64,000 nucleotides of DNA from Schlegelella_A sp038318385 (GTDB lineage Bacteria; Pseudomonadota; Gammaproteobacteria; Burkholderiales; Burkholderiaceae_C), in NCBI GenBank assembly GCA_038318385.1, contig JBBQCD010000006.1, forward strand, positions 39,998 through 103,997, given 5' to 3'. A model generated the notes under the pieces. That model did not search any database. It saw only the letters and a program-made list of their open reading frames with translations, and was not told the DNA's origin. A program made the translations under genes and the position numbers. Shown piece by piece: positions 38,136-48,334 of this stretch; position 1 is the stretch's first letter, and the number at the start of each line of letters is the position of its first letter.

Positions 38136-38237
38136 GACCGGACTCGAGGCCAGGACTCTTGCCAACTCACTCCCTCCCATTGGATGCCCCGATCCGGTGC
38201 GGCTGCGTCCCGCAGCCACGAACCAGCGGCAAGAAGA

Positions 38238-38266
38238 ATGCCCGGTCGCAGGTCGCGACCGGGCAT
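38238..38266 (-). terminator. Rho-independent terminator after aceA
   Basis: A perfect 12-bp stem, ATGCCCGGTCGC/GCGACCGGGCAT, with a 5-nt loop is followed on the minus strand by TCTTCTTG. It lies 77 bp beyond the aceA stop. Confidence 0.75.
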
Positions 38267-38342
38267 GAATGGGAGTGGCGCTCGAGCGCCGCGTGCCCTT
38301 GAAATTGTGTCGAGTTGCAGCGGCCGGCGCCGCAAGCCGAAC

Positions 38343-39644
<1,302 letters not shown>

Positions 39645-40024
39645 GGTGGTTGGCTCCGTATGAGGTTGGAATGAATCGGAAAGCGATCTCGATTCCATCC
39701 AGCGTACGACAAAGTGTGGACGAAGCGGGATGCCGGATGGACAAACGCATCGGCAAAAATATGTTTTAATTCAAAGCATTAGCGGTATTTTCCATATTAT
39801 GGCGGCCGATTTTCCACAATGAGAAAGAATGCGGCGTCGCAGCAATCCTGTCTTCCTCATTGTGAAATCAGAATCCTGATGAGGAAACCGGCGCCTTCAG
39901 TCCCACGGGCGCAGTCGGCTCAGGTGCCATCGTCGGCAGACGCAGGGGCGGCTTTGGATTAACCTCGCGATGACAAGCTTTCCGGTCGCGCGTTGCCGAC
40001 CGCGACGCTCCCACGGAGGACACC
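39645..40024. promoter_or_regulatory. AT-rich divergent regulatory region
   Basis: A 380-bp gene-free stretch between aceA (minus) and the aminotransferase (plus). About 39750-39880 is markedly AT-rich against the GC-rich surroundings. It contains a perfect 11-bp palindrome CCATA-T-TATGG (39792-39802) and a 9-bp inverted repeat CACAATGAG (39815-39823) / CTCATTGTG (39856-39864) with 32 bp between the arms. Both promoters must lie here, but I cannot place -35/-10 boxes with confidence. CGGAGGACACC at the right end is the ribosome binding site of the aminotransferase. Confidence 0.6.
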
Positions 40025-41389
40025 ATGTACAAGGATCTCGACCCCGCCACCCTGGCCGCCCAGGACGTCGCCAATGCATCGCCGCGTGCGTCGATGGATG
40101 CCTACTGGATGCCGTTCACCGCGAACCGGCAGTTCAAGAAGGAGCCACGCATGCTCGCCAAGGCATCCGGCATGCACTACTGGACCCCGGAGGGTCGCGA
40201 AATCCTCGATGCCTGCGCCGGACTGTGGTGCGTCAATGCCGGTCATTCCCGGCCGCGGATCGTCAAGGCGATTACCGAGCAGGCGGCCGAGATGGATTTC
40301 GCACCGCCTTTCAACATCGGTCACCCGAAGGCCTTCGAACTCGCCGAGCGGCTGGTCGAGCTGACGCCCAAAGGGCTCGACAAGGTCTTCTACACGAACT
40401 CCGGTTCGGAGGCCGTCGAATCCGCGCTGAAGATGGCGATCGCCTACCACCGCGCGCGCGGCGAAGGCACCCGCACCCGCCTGATCGGCCGGGAGCGCGG
40501 CTACCACGGTGTCAACTTTGGCGGCATCTCGGTCGGCGGCATCGGGCCGAACCGCAAGTCGTTCGGACCGTTGCTCGGCGGCGTCGACCACATGCGCCAC
40601 ACCCACGACTTGTCGCGCAACGCGTTTTCCCGCGGGATGCCGGAGCACGGTGCGGAACTGGCCGACGACCTCGAGCGCATCGTCGCCCTGCACGACGCTT
40701 CCACGATCGCCGCGGTCATCGTCGAACCGGTTGCGGGTTCGACCGGCGTGCTGATTCCGCCGAAGGGCTACCTCGAGCGCTTGCGTGCGATCTGCGACAA
40801 GCACGGCATCCTGCTGATCTTCGACGAGGTCATCACCGGCTTCGGTCGCCTCGGATCGCCATTCGCAGCCCAGCACTTCAACGTGACGCCGGACCTGATG
40901 ACGGTCGCCAAGGGCATCACCAACGGCTGCGTGCCGATGGGCGCGGTGTTCGTGAAGTCGAAGATCCACGATGCCTTCATGACCGGTCCGGAGCACGTGA
41001 TCGAGTTCCTGCACGGCTACACCTACTCCGGTCACCCGCTGGCCTGCGCGGCGGCGCTCGGCACGCTCGACACCTACGCCGAGGACGGCCTGCTGACTCG
41101 CGCCGCGAAAATGGAACCGGTGCTCGCGGAGGCGCTGCACACGCTGCGCGACCTGCCGAATGTCATCGACCTGCGCAACATCGGCCTGGTCGGCGCCGTG
41201 GAGCTCGCACCGCGTGCCGGTGATCCGGGCAAGCGCGGCTTCGAGGTCCTGCTGGCCGCGTGGGAGCGCGGCCTGCTGATCCGCACCACCGGCGACACCA
41301 TCGCGATCTCGCCGCCGCTGATCGCCGAAACCAAGCACATCGAGCAGATCGTCGGCACGCTGCGCGAAGTCATCAAGTCCGTCCCGTGA
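40025..41389 (+). CDS. Omega-amino acid:pyruvate aminotransferase
   Basis: A 454-residue class III PLP aminotransferase. The start MDAYWMPFTANRQFKKEPRM resembles beta-alanine/omega-amino acid:pyruvate transaminases (cited: AYWMPFTANR). Other features are TNSGSEAVESALK (phosphate-binding), YHGVNFGG, the aspartate-containing LLIFDEVITGFGR, and the PLP lysine Lys296 in VAKGITNG. It likely moves the amino group of beta-alanine, GABA or a polyamine to pyruvate. GGAGGACACC precedes the ATG. The polyamine-type ABC genes downstream suggest an imported diamine or omega-amino acid as substrate. Confidence 0.92.
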   Translation: MYKDLDPATLAAQDVANASPRASMDAYWMPFTANRQFKKEPRMLAKASGMHYWTPEGREILDACAGLWCVNAGHSRPRIVKAITEQAAEMDFAPPFNIGHPKAFELAERLVELTPKGLDKVFYTNSGSEAVESALKMAIAYHRARGEGTRTRLIGRERGYHGVNFGGISVGGIGPNRKSFGPLLGGVDHMRHTHDLSRNAFSRGMPEHGAELADDLERIVALHDASTIAAVIVEPVAGSTGVLIPPKGYLERLRAICDKHGILLIFDEVITGFGRLGSPFAAQHFNVTPDLMTVAKGITNGCVPMGAVFVKSKIHDAFMTGPEHVIEFLHGYTYSGHPLACAAALGTLDTYAEDGLLTRAAKMEPVLAEALHTLRDLPNVIDLRNIGLVGAVELAPRAGDPGKRGFEVLLAAWERGLLIRTTGDTIAISPPLIAETKHIEQIVGTLREVIKSVP

Positions 41390-41398
41390 TCTGAACGC

Positions 41399-41427
41399 GG
41401 CGGCACCCGCGTTCAGCGGGTGCCGCC
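41399..41427 (+). terminator. Strong hairpin after the aminotransferase
   Basis: GGCGGCACCCGC (41399-41410) pairs perfectly with GCGGGTGCCGCC (41416-41427) around a five-base loop, starting 10 bp after the stop. There is no T-run, so it may attenuate or stabilise rather than terminate. Confidence 0.5.
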
Positions 41428-41548
41428 CGAACAGCGGCCGCGCGCCGGCGTTGCCGCTGGCTGACACTCGATGGTGCCGCCGCCTCGGACCGGTCGCCTC
41501 GGGTGCACCGCCGTGGACAATGCCGGGTTTGTCGCATCCCCGAGACCG

Positions 41549-42658
41549 ATGAGCCCTGCCCCCTTCCTGCAGATCCGCGAGATCGTCAAGGACTACGCCG
41601 GCCACCGCGCCGTCGACCGTGTCAGCCTCGAGATCGCCAAGGGCGAGGTCTTCGCCCTCCTCGGCTCGTCGGGCTGCGGCAAGACGACCTTGCTGCGGAT
41701 GCTGGCTGGCTTCGAGACGCCGACGTCCGGAAGCATCGTTCTCGACGGCCGTGACCTCGCCGGACTGCCGCCGTACGAGCGGCCGATGAACATGATGTTC
41801 CAGAGCTACGCGCTGTTCCCGCACCTGAGCGTCTGGGACAACATCGCCTTCGGGCTGCGGCGCGCCGCGATGCCGGCCGAAGCCGTGCGCGAAAAGGTCG
41901 AGGCGATGCTGCGGCTGGTCCAGCTGACCAGCTTCGCCCAGCGCAAACCGCATCAGCTCTCCGGTGGGCAGCAGCAGCGGGTCGCGCTGGCGCGCAGCCT
42001 CGCGAAGAAACCGGAGTTGCTGCTGCTCGACGAGCCGCTCGGCGCGCTCGACAAGAAACTGCGCGAGGAAACGCAGATCGAGCTCGCCAACATCATCGAG
42101 GAGGTCGGCGTGACCTGCGTGATGGTCACCCACGACCAGGAAGAGGCGATGACGATGGCCTCGCGCATTGCCGTCATGAGCGAAGGGCGGCTGTTGCAGA
42201 TCGGAGCCCCGGCAGACATCTACGAAACGCCGGCGAACCGCTTCGTCGCCGACTTCATCGGCAACGTCAACCTGATGGACGGCACGCTGGTCAAGGTCGA
42301 CGCCGGGGCCGACCACGTCGTCGTCGATGGCGCCGATTGCCGCCACCTCGTCCGCCAGGCCGTCGACGGCACGATGGGCATGCTGGTGACGGTCGCGGTC
42401 CGCCCGGAAAAGATCCGCATCTCGCGTGCGAGACCGATGACCGACGGCATGGCGGCAACGTACAACGCGGCGCGCGGCACAGTGCGCGACATCGCCTATT
42501 TCGGCGCCTTCACCGTCTACCACCTGGCGCTGCCGAGCGGAGCCGTCCTCAAGGTGAGCCAGGGCAATACTGAACGCCAGGTCGAGGATCACCTGACCTG
42601 GGGCGATGAAGCCTGGGCGAGCTGGTCGGAGCGAGCCCCGGTGGTCCTGATGTCATGA
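41549..42658 (+). CDS. Polyamine-type ABC importer ATPase (PotA/PotG family)
   Basis: A 369-residue ATPase with Walker A GSSGCGKTT, QSYALFPHLSV, signature LSGGQQQR, Walker B LLLLDEPLGALD, VTHDQEEA and a C-terminal TOBE domain (FGAFTVYHLALPSG). It is closest in style to PotG of putrescine importers. The ATG at 41549 begins MSPAPFLQ. Its stop overlaps the permease start by ATGA. No binding protein gene is adjacent. Confidence 0.92.
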   Translation: MSPAPFLQIREIVKDYAGHRAVDRVSLEIAKGEVFALLGSSGCGKTTLLRMLAGFETPTSGSIVLDGRDLAGLPPYERPMNMMFQSYALFPHLSVWDNIAFGLRRAAMPAEAVREKVEAMLRLVQLTSFAQRKPHQLSGGQQQRVALARSLAKKPELLLLDEPLGALDKKLREETQIELANIIEEVGVTCVMVTHDQEEAMTMASRIAVMSEGRLLQIGAPADIYETPANRFVADFIGNVNLMDGTLVKVDAGADHVVVDGADCRHLVRQAVDGTMGMLVTVAVRPEKIRISRARPMTDGMAATYNAARGTVRDIAYFGAFTVYHLALPSGAVLKVSQGNTERQVEDHLTWGDEAWASWSERAPVVLMS

Positions 42659-43557
42659 AGCGCGGTCGCCTCGCCGTCGTCGGCATCCCCTACCTGTGGC
42701 TGCTCGTCTTCTTCCTGCTGCCGTTCCTGATCGTCGTTCGGATCAGCCTCTCGGAAATGGACGGGGCGACCTTTCGCGACCTCGTGACGGTGCGCGACGG
42801 GGCCCTGGCCTTCAACGTGAACTTCGGCACCTACCAGCTGCTGATGCAGGACGCGCTCTACCTGACGACCTACCTCTCGAGCCTGAAATACGCCGCCGTG
42901 ACGACGCTGTTCTGCCTCGGGCTCGGCTATCCGTTCGCCTACTTCATGGCGCGCGCCCGCCCCAGCGTTCAACCGGCCTTGCTGATGCTGGTGATGCTGC
43001 CCTTCTGGACCTCGTTCCTGCTGCGCGTCTACGCCTGGAAGGTACTGCTGACCGAGCACGGCTGGGCCGCCGACCTGATCGAGAGCGTCGGACTGGACCG
43101 GCTACTCGCAGCCGCCGGACTGATATCCGGACCGGGACAGTTGATGAACACGCCGTTCTCGCTCGTCCTCGGCATGACCTACACCTACCTGCCGTTCATG
43201 ATCCTGCCGCTCTATTCGAACCTCTCGAAGATGGACCTGCGCCTGCTCGAGGCGGCTTCGGATCTCGGAGCCAGCGCCTGGGTCGCCTTCTGGAGGATCA
43301 CGGTGCCGCTGTCGCGCGCCGGCATCATCGCCGGATCGATGCTGGTCTTCATTCCCTGCGTCGGCGAGTACGTGATCCCCGAGCTTCTCGGCGGCCCGCA
43401 GACGCAGATGATCGGCCGCACCCTGTGGGACGAGTTCTTCAGCAACAACGACTGGCCGATGGCCTGCGCCGTGGCGACGACGATGGTGCTGCTGGTCATC
43501 GTGCCGGTGGCCGTCTTCAGCCGCTACCGCGCCGCAGCGGCGGAGCAACCGGCATGA
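42655..43557 (+). CDS. Polyamine-type ABC permease (PotB/PotH family)
   Basis: A 300-residue inner-membrane permease with six helices and an EAA-type loop (LEAASDLGASAWVAFWRIT). The ending PELLGGPQTQMIGRTLWDEFF is characteristic of PotH/PotB. It begins within the stop of the ATPase and lies 31 bp before the second permease, all in one operon. Confidence 0.93.
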   Translation: MKRGRLAVVGIPYLWLLVFFLLPFLIVVRISLSEMDGATFRDLVTVRDGALAFNVNFGTYQLLMQDALYLTTYLSSLKYAAVTTLFCLGLGYPFAYFMARARPSVQPALLMLVMLPFWTSFLLRVYAWKVLLTEHGWAADLIESVGLDRLLAAAGLISGPGQLMNTPFSLVLGMTYTYLPFMILPLYSNLSKMDLRLLEAASDLGASAWVAFWRITVPLSRAGIIAGSMLVFIPCVGEYVIPELLGGPQTQMIGRTLWDEFFSNNDWPMACAVATTMVLLVIVPVAVFSRYRAAAAEQPA

Positions 43558-43588
43558 CCACGATCGCGGGCTCCCGGAGCATCCGGCC

Positions 43589-44422
43589 ATGAACGCGCCC
43601 CGCTGGCTCGGCCGCGGTTGGCTCGCGTTCGTCTTCTGCTTCCTCTACGTGCCGATCATCGCGCTGGTGCTGTTCTCGTTCAACGACTCGCCCATTCCCA
43701 ACGTCTGGCGCGGTTTCACGCTGAAGTGGTATGCCGCGCTGGCGTCGGACCGTGAGTTGATCGCCGGCCTCTGGCTGTCGCTCAAGATCGCCTTCGTCAC
43801 GGCCTGTGCCTCGGTCGTGCTGGGTACGCTCGCCGCATTCGCCCTCGTCAAGTACCGCCGCTTCTTCGGCCGAACGCTGTTCGCCGGCATGGTCGCCGCA
43901 CCGCTGGTGATGCCGGAGGTGATCATCGGCCTGTCGCTGCTGCTGCTGCTCGTGGCCGTGCAGCGCGCGCTCGGCGTTCCGGAGCGCGGCATGATGACGA
44001 TCTGGCTCGGCCACCTGCTGCTCGGCCTGGCGTACGCGACCGTGGTGGTGCAGGCCCGGCTGCAGACGCTCAACGCCCAGCTCGAGGAAGCTGCGATGGA
44101 CCTCGGCGCGCGTCCGTGGCAGGTCTTCCACCTGGTGACGCTGCCGCTGATCGCCCAGGCGCTGCTCTCCGCTTGGCTGCTCACGTTCACCCTGTCGCTC
44201 GACGATGTGGTGCTGTCAGCCTTCCTGTCGGGTCCGGGGGCGACGACGATGCCGCTGGTGATCTTTTCGCGCGCGCGCCTGGGTCTCAATCCCAGTGTCA
44301 ACGCGGTCGCGAGCCTGATCGTGCTCGTCGTGTCGGTCGGCGTCGTCCTGGCCAGCTGGCTGCTGGCGCGCAACGAACGCCAGCGCGCGCGCGACGTCGC
44401 TGTCGCCGCGCGCGCGAACTGA
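43589..44422 (+). CDS. Polyamine-type ABC permease (PotC/PotI family)
   Basis: A 277-residue partner permease with six helices and the EAA loop EEAAMDLGARPWQVFHLVTLP (cited as EEAAMDLGA). A FTLSLDDVVLSAFLSGPGATTMP block is typical of PotI. It completes a transporter core for which the periplasmic binding protein must come from another locus. A DMT transporter gene follows 36 bp later. Confidence 0.93.
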   Translation: MNAPRWLGRGWLAFVFCFLYVPIIALVLFSFNDSPIPNVWRGFTLKWYAALASDRELIAGLWLSLKIAFVTACASVVLGTLAAFALVKYRRFFGRTLFAGMVAAPLVMPEVIIGLSLLLLLVAVQRALGVPERGMMTIWLGHLLLGLAYATVVVQARLQTLNAQLEEAAMDLGARPWQVFHLVTLPLIAQALLSAWLLTFTLSLDDVVLSAFLSGPGATTMPLVIFSRARLGLNPSVNAVASLIVLVVSVGVVLASWLLARNERQRARDVAVAARAN

Positions 44423-44457
44423 GCCTGCGCGGCCAAGCGCCGGTCCTCCACCCCGCC

Positions 44458-45366
44458 GTGGCCGCGCTCTCCCCGACGCCCTGGCGCGCCTATCTCTGCC
44501 TGGGCACCAGCATGGCGCTGGTCGGTGGATACGTCGGTCTGTCGAAGGCCCTGGTCCTCGTCTTCCCCGTGTTCCTGCTGGCCTTGCTGCGCTTCGCCAT
44601 CGCCGCGGTTGCAATGCTGTCGTGGCTGCGGGCTGCGCCCGACGAGCGGCCGCTGGGCCAGCACGACCGCGGCCTGCTTTTCCTCGAATCCTTCTTCGGC
44701 AACTTCCTGTTCTCGATCTTCATGCTCTACGGCGTGTCGATGAGTTCGGCCCTGGCCGCCGGCGCCATCATGGCCGCCCTGCCCGCAGTCGTCGCCATCC
44801 TGTCGCGGATGCTGCTCGGTGAACGCGTCGCGCCGCGCGTGCGGGCCGGCATCGCCTGCGCGGTGGGCGGCATCGCACTGGTTTCGTTCAGCCGCCACGC
44901 CGGGGCCAACGAAGGCGGTTCGTCCGCGCTCGGCAACCTGCTGCTCTTCGGCGCGGTGTGCTGCGAGGCTACCTATGTGGTGATCGGCAAGCGCCTGACC
45001 ACCAACCTCGGCCCGAAACGCATCAGCGCCCTGATCAATCTCTGGGGACTGATCCTGGTCGCTCCCCTGGGGCTGTGGCAGGCGCTGCAGTTCGACTTTT
45101 CCGCGGTCGCGCCGTCATCGTGGGGCTTCCTCGGCGGCTATTCCATCGCCGCCAGCGTGATCACGGTCTGGCTCTGGATGACCGGGCTCAAACGCGTCGA
45201 TGCGGCAGCCGCCGGAACCTTCACGGTGCTGTTGCCGATCAGCGCGGCGGTGGTCGGGGTCGCGCTCCTCGGCGAGCGCTTCGACGCCGCTCAGGCCGGC
45301 GCCTTCGCGCTGGCGCTCGCCGGAATCGTGCTGGCAACCTGGCCCTCGCGCTCGACCAGCGGCTGA
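44458..45366 (+). CDS. DMT/EamA family transporter
   Basis: A 302-residue membrane protein with ten predicted helices in two EamA repeats. The second repeat has TVWLWMTGLKRVDAAAAGTFTVLLPI and VGVALLGERF, the typical EamA end. GTG 44458 is chosen because it gives full first-helix length; ATG 44512 would remove part of it. It exports or imports small metabolites, substrate unknown. The last 76 bp overlap the 3' end of dusA on the other strand. Confidence 0.85.
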   Translation: MAALSPTPWRAYLCLGTSMALVGGYVGLSKALVLVFPVFLLALLRFAIAAVAMLSWLRAAPDERPLGQHDRGLLFLESFFGNFLFSIFMLYGVSMSSALAAGAIMAALPAVVAILSRMLLGERVAPRVRAGIACAVGGIALVSFSRHAGANEGGSSALGNLLLFGAVCCEATYVVIGKRLTTNLGPKRISALINLWGLILVAPLGLWQALQFDFSAVAPSSWGFLGGYSIAASVITVWLWMTGLKRVDAAAAGTFTVLLPISAAVVGVALLGERFDAAQAGAFALALAGIVLATWPSRSTSG

Positions 45367-46358
45367 GGAAGCCGCGCGCTACGGGCTGCAGCGTCGGCGG
45401 CCGCCGCGACCGCTCGCGGCGCCAGATCCTTCAGGCGGTGGTCGGACCAGACCTGGCGCCACAGCCGCGCTCCCGGTTCGCCGTTGCGCAGTCCGATCAT
45501 GTGGCGCGACGCGTGGGACCAGGGCTCGCCGTGCGCGACCACCCGGTCCATGTAGCGCACCATCTCCGCCTCGACGGCGGCGCGGTCGCGGCCCGCAGGT
45601 GCGGCGTCGAAAAAGCCCTCGTCCCAGGCGCTCATGATCCAGGGGTGGTGATAGGCCTCGCGTCCCACCATCACCCCGTCGACATGAGCCAGGTGCGACG
45701 CAATGTCGGTGTCCGTATGCACCCCGCCGTTCAGAACCACCGTCAGCGCCGGGAAGTCGCGCTTGAGGCGATAGACGAATTCGTACCGCAACGGCGGCAG
45801 CTCGCGGTTCTCCTTCGGGCTCACGCCCTTCAACCAGGCGTTCCGCGCGTGGACGATGAACACCTGGCTGCCAGCCTCGGCCACCGTGCCGACGAAATCG
45901 CGCATGAAGTCGTAGCTTTCGACGCGGTCGATGCCGATGCGATGCTTGACTGTGACCGGGATCTGCACCGCGTCGCACATCGCCCGCACGCAGTCGGCGA
46001 CGAGGCGCGGCTCGGCCATCAGGCAGGCTCCGAACGAGCCGCGCTGGACCCGTTCGCTCGGACAGCCACAGTTCAGGTTGATCTCGTCGTAACCCCAGCG
46101 CTCGCCCAGGACCGCGCAAGCGGCCAGGTCCGCCGGCTCGCTGCCACCGAGTTGCAAGGCGACCGGATGCTCCTCTTCGCCGAAATCGAGATGCCGTCGC
46201 TGGTCACCATGGAGCAGTGCGCCGGTGGTCACCATCTCGGTGTAGAGCCGGGTCCGACGGGTCAGGAGGCGGTGCAGATGCCGGCAGTGGCGATCGGTCC
46301 AGTCCATCATCGGCGCGACGCTGAGGCGCCAGGGGCTGGGTCGTGAATCGGATGTCAT
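45291..46358 (-). CDS. dusA: tRNA-dihydrouridine(20/20a) synthase
   Basis: DusA reduces uridines 20 and 20a of tRNA with FMN and NADPH. The 355-residue product begins WRLSVAPMMDWTDRHCR. The catalytic cysteine is in GACLM after NLNCGCPSERVQ. Further motifs are TVKHRIGID, FIVHARNAWLKGLSP-like, and VMVGREAYHHPW. The C-terminal 25 residues (PQPLVEREGQVAST...) lie in the overlap with the convergent transporter gene and look like read-through of that frame rather than conserved DusA. Confidence 0.95.
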   Translation of the reverse strand: MTSDSRPSPWRLSVAPMMDWTDRHCRHLHRLLTRRTRLYTEMVTTGALLHGDQRRHLDFGEEEHPVALQLGGSEPADLAACAVLGERWGYDEINLNCGCPSERVQRGSFGACLMAEPRLVADCVRAMCDAVQIPVTVKHRIGIDRVESYDFMRDFVGTVAEAGSQVFIVHARNAWLKGVSPKENRELPPLRYEFVYRLKRDFPALTVVLNGGVHTDTDIASHLAHVDGVMVGREAYHHPWIMSAWDEGFFDAAPAGRDRAAVEAEMVRYMDRVVAHGEPWSHASRHMIGLRNGEPGARLWRQVWSDHRLKDLAPRAVAAAADAAARSARLPQPLVEREGQVASTIPASASAKAPA

Positions 46359-46550
46359 CGAACTTTCTTGAAAGCCTCGAGGTGCAAGGTGCGCGACTCG
46401 GCAATCTGCAGTCGGCCAACGTCGTTGACGGGATACACGCTGCTAGGATGCACCCGCCCCTTGCGGTTGGCGCAGAACCCGGGCCCGCAGGGAACCGGCG
46501 CCCTCGTCAGCGGAAACCCGCAGGCAGCTGGCATTTTCGCGGAGATCTGG

Positions 46551-47327
46551 ATGAAACCGAACGCGATCAAGAAAGACATCCTCGCCGGCAGGACGGTCGC
46601 CGGGGCGATGATCTTCGAGTTCTTCTCGCCGGGCATGTCGGCCATCCTGGCCAACGCGGGTTGCCGCTTCGTGCTCTACGACATGGAACACACGGGCCTC
46701 GGCTTCGAGACCCTCAAGTGGCTGTTCGCGAGTTGCCGAGGGCTGCCGATCGAGCCGATGGTCCGCGTGCCGCGGGGCGAGTACGCCTGGCTCGCGCGCT
46801 CGCTGGACCTGGGCGCACGGGGCGTGATGATCCCGATGGTGGAGTCCGCGGAGCAGGCCGAGACCATTGTCCAGGCGTGCCGCTACCCGCCGGACGGCCG
46901 CCGCGGAGCGGCCTTCGGCTTCGCGCAATGCGACTATCTCGGCGGCGACGTCGCCGAGAAGGTAAGCCGCTACAACGCCCGCACGATGGTCATCGCCCAG
47001 ATCGAGACCGAGCGCGGTCTCGATCAGGTCGAGCAGATCGCCGCGGTCGACGGCATCGACGTGCTGTGGGTCGGCCACTTCGACCTCTCGAACTTCATGG
47101 GCATGCCGGGGCGCTTTGATGATCCGCGCTTCGATGCGGCGATGCGCCGGGTCGCCGAGGTGGCTCGCCGCAATGGCAAGGCGGCGGGATTCATGGCCAC
47201 CGATGCCGCCTGGATCGCCCGCGCCCGGGAGATGGGCTACACCATGATCGCGGGCGGCACCGACACCGGTCTCTTCGAACTCGGCATGAGGAGCCTCATC
47301 GAGCGGATCGAGGCGCCGGGCCCATGA
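46551..47327 (+). CDS. HpcH/HpaI family aldolase
   Basis: A 258-residue class II (metal-dependent) pyruvate-type aldolase. It begins IKKDILAGRTVAGAMIFE, and has YDMEHTGLG, the substrate-Arg region VRVPRGEYAWLARSLDLGARGVMIPMVE (cited: GARGVMIPMVES), metal-binding Glu in QIETERGL and Asp in VGHFDLSN. Members cleave 4-hydroxy-2-oxoacids to pyruvate and an aldehyde. GGAGAT precedes ATG 46551. Its stop overlaps the next gene in ATGA. A gap of 192 bp before it, across from the dusA start, holds the promoter. Confidence 0.9.
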   Translation: MKPNAIKKDILAGRTVAGAMIFEFFSPGMSAILANAGCRFVLYDMEHTGLGFETLKWLFASCRGLPIEPMVRVPRGEYAWLARSLDLGARGVMIPMVESAEQAETIVQACRYPPDGRRGAAFGFAQCDYLGGDVAEKVSRYNARTMVIAQIETERGLDQVEQIAAVDGIDVLWVGHFDLSNFMGMPGRFDDPRFDAAMRRVAEVARRNGKAAGFMATDAAWIARAREMGYTMIAGGTDTGLFELGMRSLIERIEAPGP

Positions 47328-48334
47328 GCGACGATCGACGGCAACGCTTCAAGGTCGGGCTCACACGCGACCTGCTGGCTGCCGACGGCAAGCCGTCGTT
47401 CGGAACCGGGCCGCTGGAACTCCTCGACGGCGATCCGCGGATTGCCTGGGAATTCCTGCCGGAGTCGGTCGACGAGATCACCCCCGACATCATGGCGCGC
47501 TATGACGGCCTCTATGTCAACGCCGCGCGGGTCCCGGCGGCCGCGGTCGCTCGCCCCGACCTGCGCGTGAAAATCGTCAGCCGGCATGGCGTCGGCTACG
47601 ACTCGGTCGACGTGGCCGCGCTCGCTGCGCGGGGAGTCGTCGCGACCAACACGCCGGTCTCCGTTCGGCGCCCGGTGGCGGTGGCCGCCCTGACGTTCAT
47701 CCTCGCGCTGTCCGGGCGCCTGATCCAGAAGGACCGCCTGACACGCGCCGGACGCTGGAACGAGCGTACCAGCCACATGGGCTTCGGCCTGACCACCCGC
47801 ACGCTGGGCGTGATCGGTGCCGGCGGTATCGGCCGCGAGCTGCTGGCGCTGGCGCGGCCGTTCGGCTGGACGATGCTGGCAGCCGACCCGTACGCCGAGC
47901 CGGCATCGCTGGCCGCGCTCGGTGCGGAGCGCGTCCCGCTGGAGCGGCTCCTCGGCGAGTCCGACTTCGTCGTCGTGACGGCCCTCCTGAACGACGCGAC
48001 CCGACACCTGATCGATGGCGCTCGTCTGGCGCAGATGAAGCCGAGCGCCTTCCTCGTCAACCTCGCGCGCGGGCCGCTCGTCGACGAGTCGGCGCTGATC
48101 CAGGCGCTGCGCGACGGCACGATCGCCGGTGCCGGTCTCGACGTGTTCGAGCAGGAGCCGGTCGCCCCCGACAACCCGCTGCTGACGATGGACAACGTGC
48201 TGGTGACGCCGCATGCGCTGTGCTGGACCGACGAATGCTTCGACGCGATCGCCCGGGAGGGGCTGACCTGCCTGGTGGACTTCGCCAACCGCCGGACGCC
48301 GCGGTCGGTCATCGGGGCGAGCGGCCGTGTTTGA
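47324..48334 (+). CDS. D-2-hydroxyacid dehydrogenase (2-hydroxyacid family)
   Basis: A 336-residue NAD(P)-dependent enzyme. GVIGAGGIGRELLAL is the nucleotide motif. Catalytic residues are seen as Arg in NLARGPLVDE, Glu in FEQEPVAP, and His in TPHALCWT. The RHGVGYDSVDV strand fits the phosphoglycerate/glyoxylate reductase group. The start ATG is in an ATGA overlap with the aldolase and its end overlaps the GTG of the next SDR by 8 nt, so all three are co-translated. Confidence 0.9.
   Translation: MSDDRRQRFKVGLTRDLLAADGKPSFGTGPLELLDGDPRIAWEFLPESVDEITPDIMARYDGLYVNAARVPAAAVARPDLRVKIVSRHGVGYDSVDVAALAARGVVATNTPVSVRRPVAVAALTFILALSGRLIQKDRLTRAGRWNERTSHMGFGLTTRTLGVIGAGGIGRELLALARPFGWTMLAADPYAEPASLAALGAERVPLERLLGESDFVVVTALLNDATRHLIDGARLAQMKPSAFLVNLARGPLVDESALIQALRDGTIAGAGLDVFEQEPVAPDNPLLTMDNVLVTPHALCWTDECFDAIAREGLTCLVDFANRRTPRSVIGASGRV

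Noticed and set aside
39959..42592. An 877-codon minus-strand frame antisense to the aminotransferase and ABC ATPase
   Set aside because: It mirrors two genes with clear motifs on the plus strand and has no motif of its own.
46425..46449. TTGACG and TAGGAT as a promoter for the aldolase gene
   Set aside because: The spacing is only 13 bp, too short for sigma-70, and no sigma-54 element with correct GG-GC spacing was seen.
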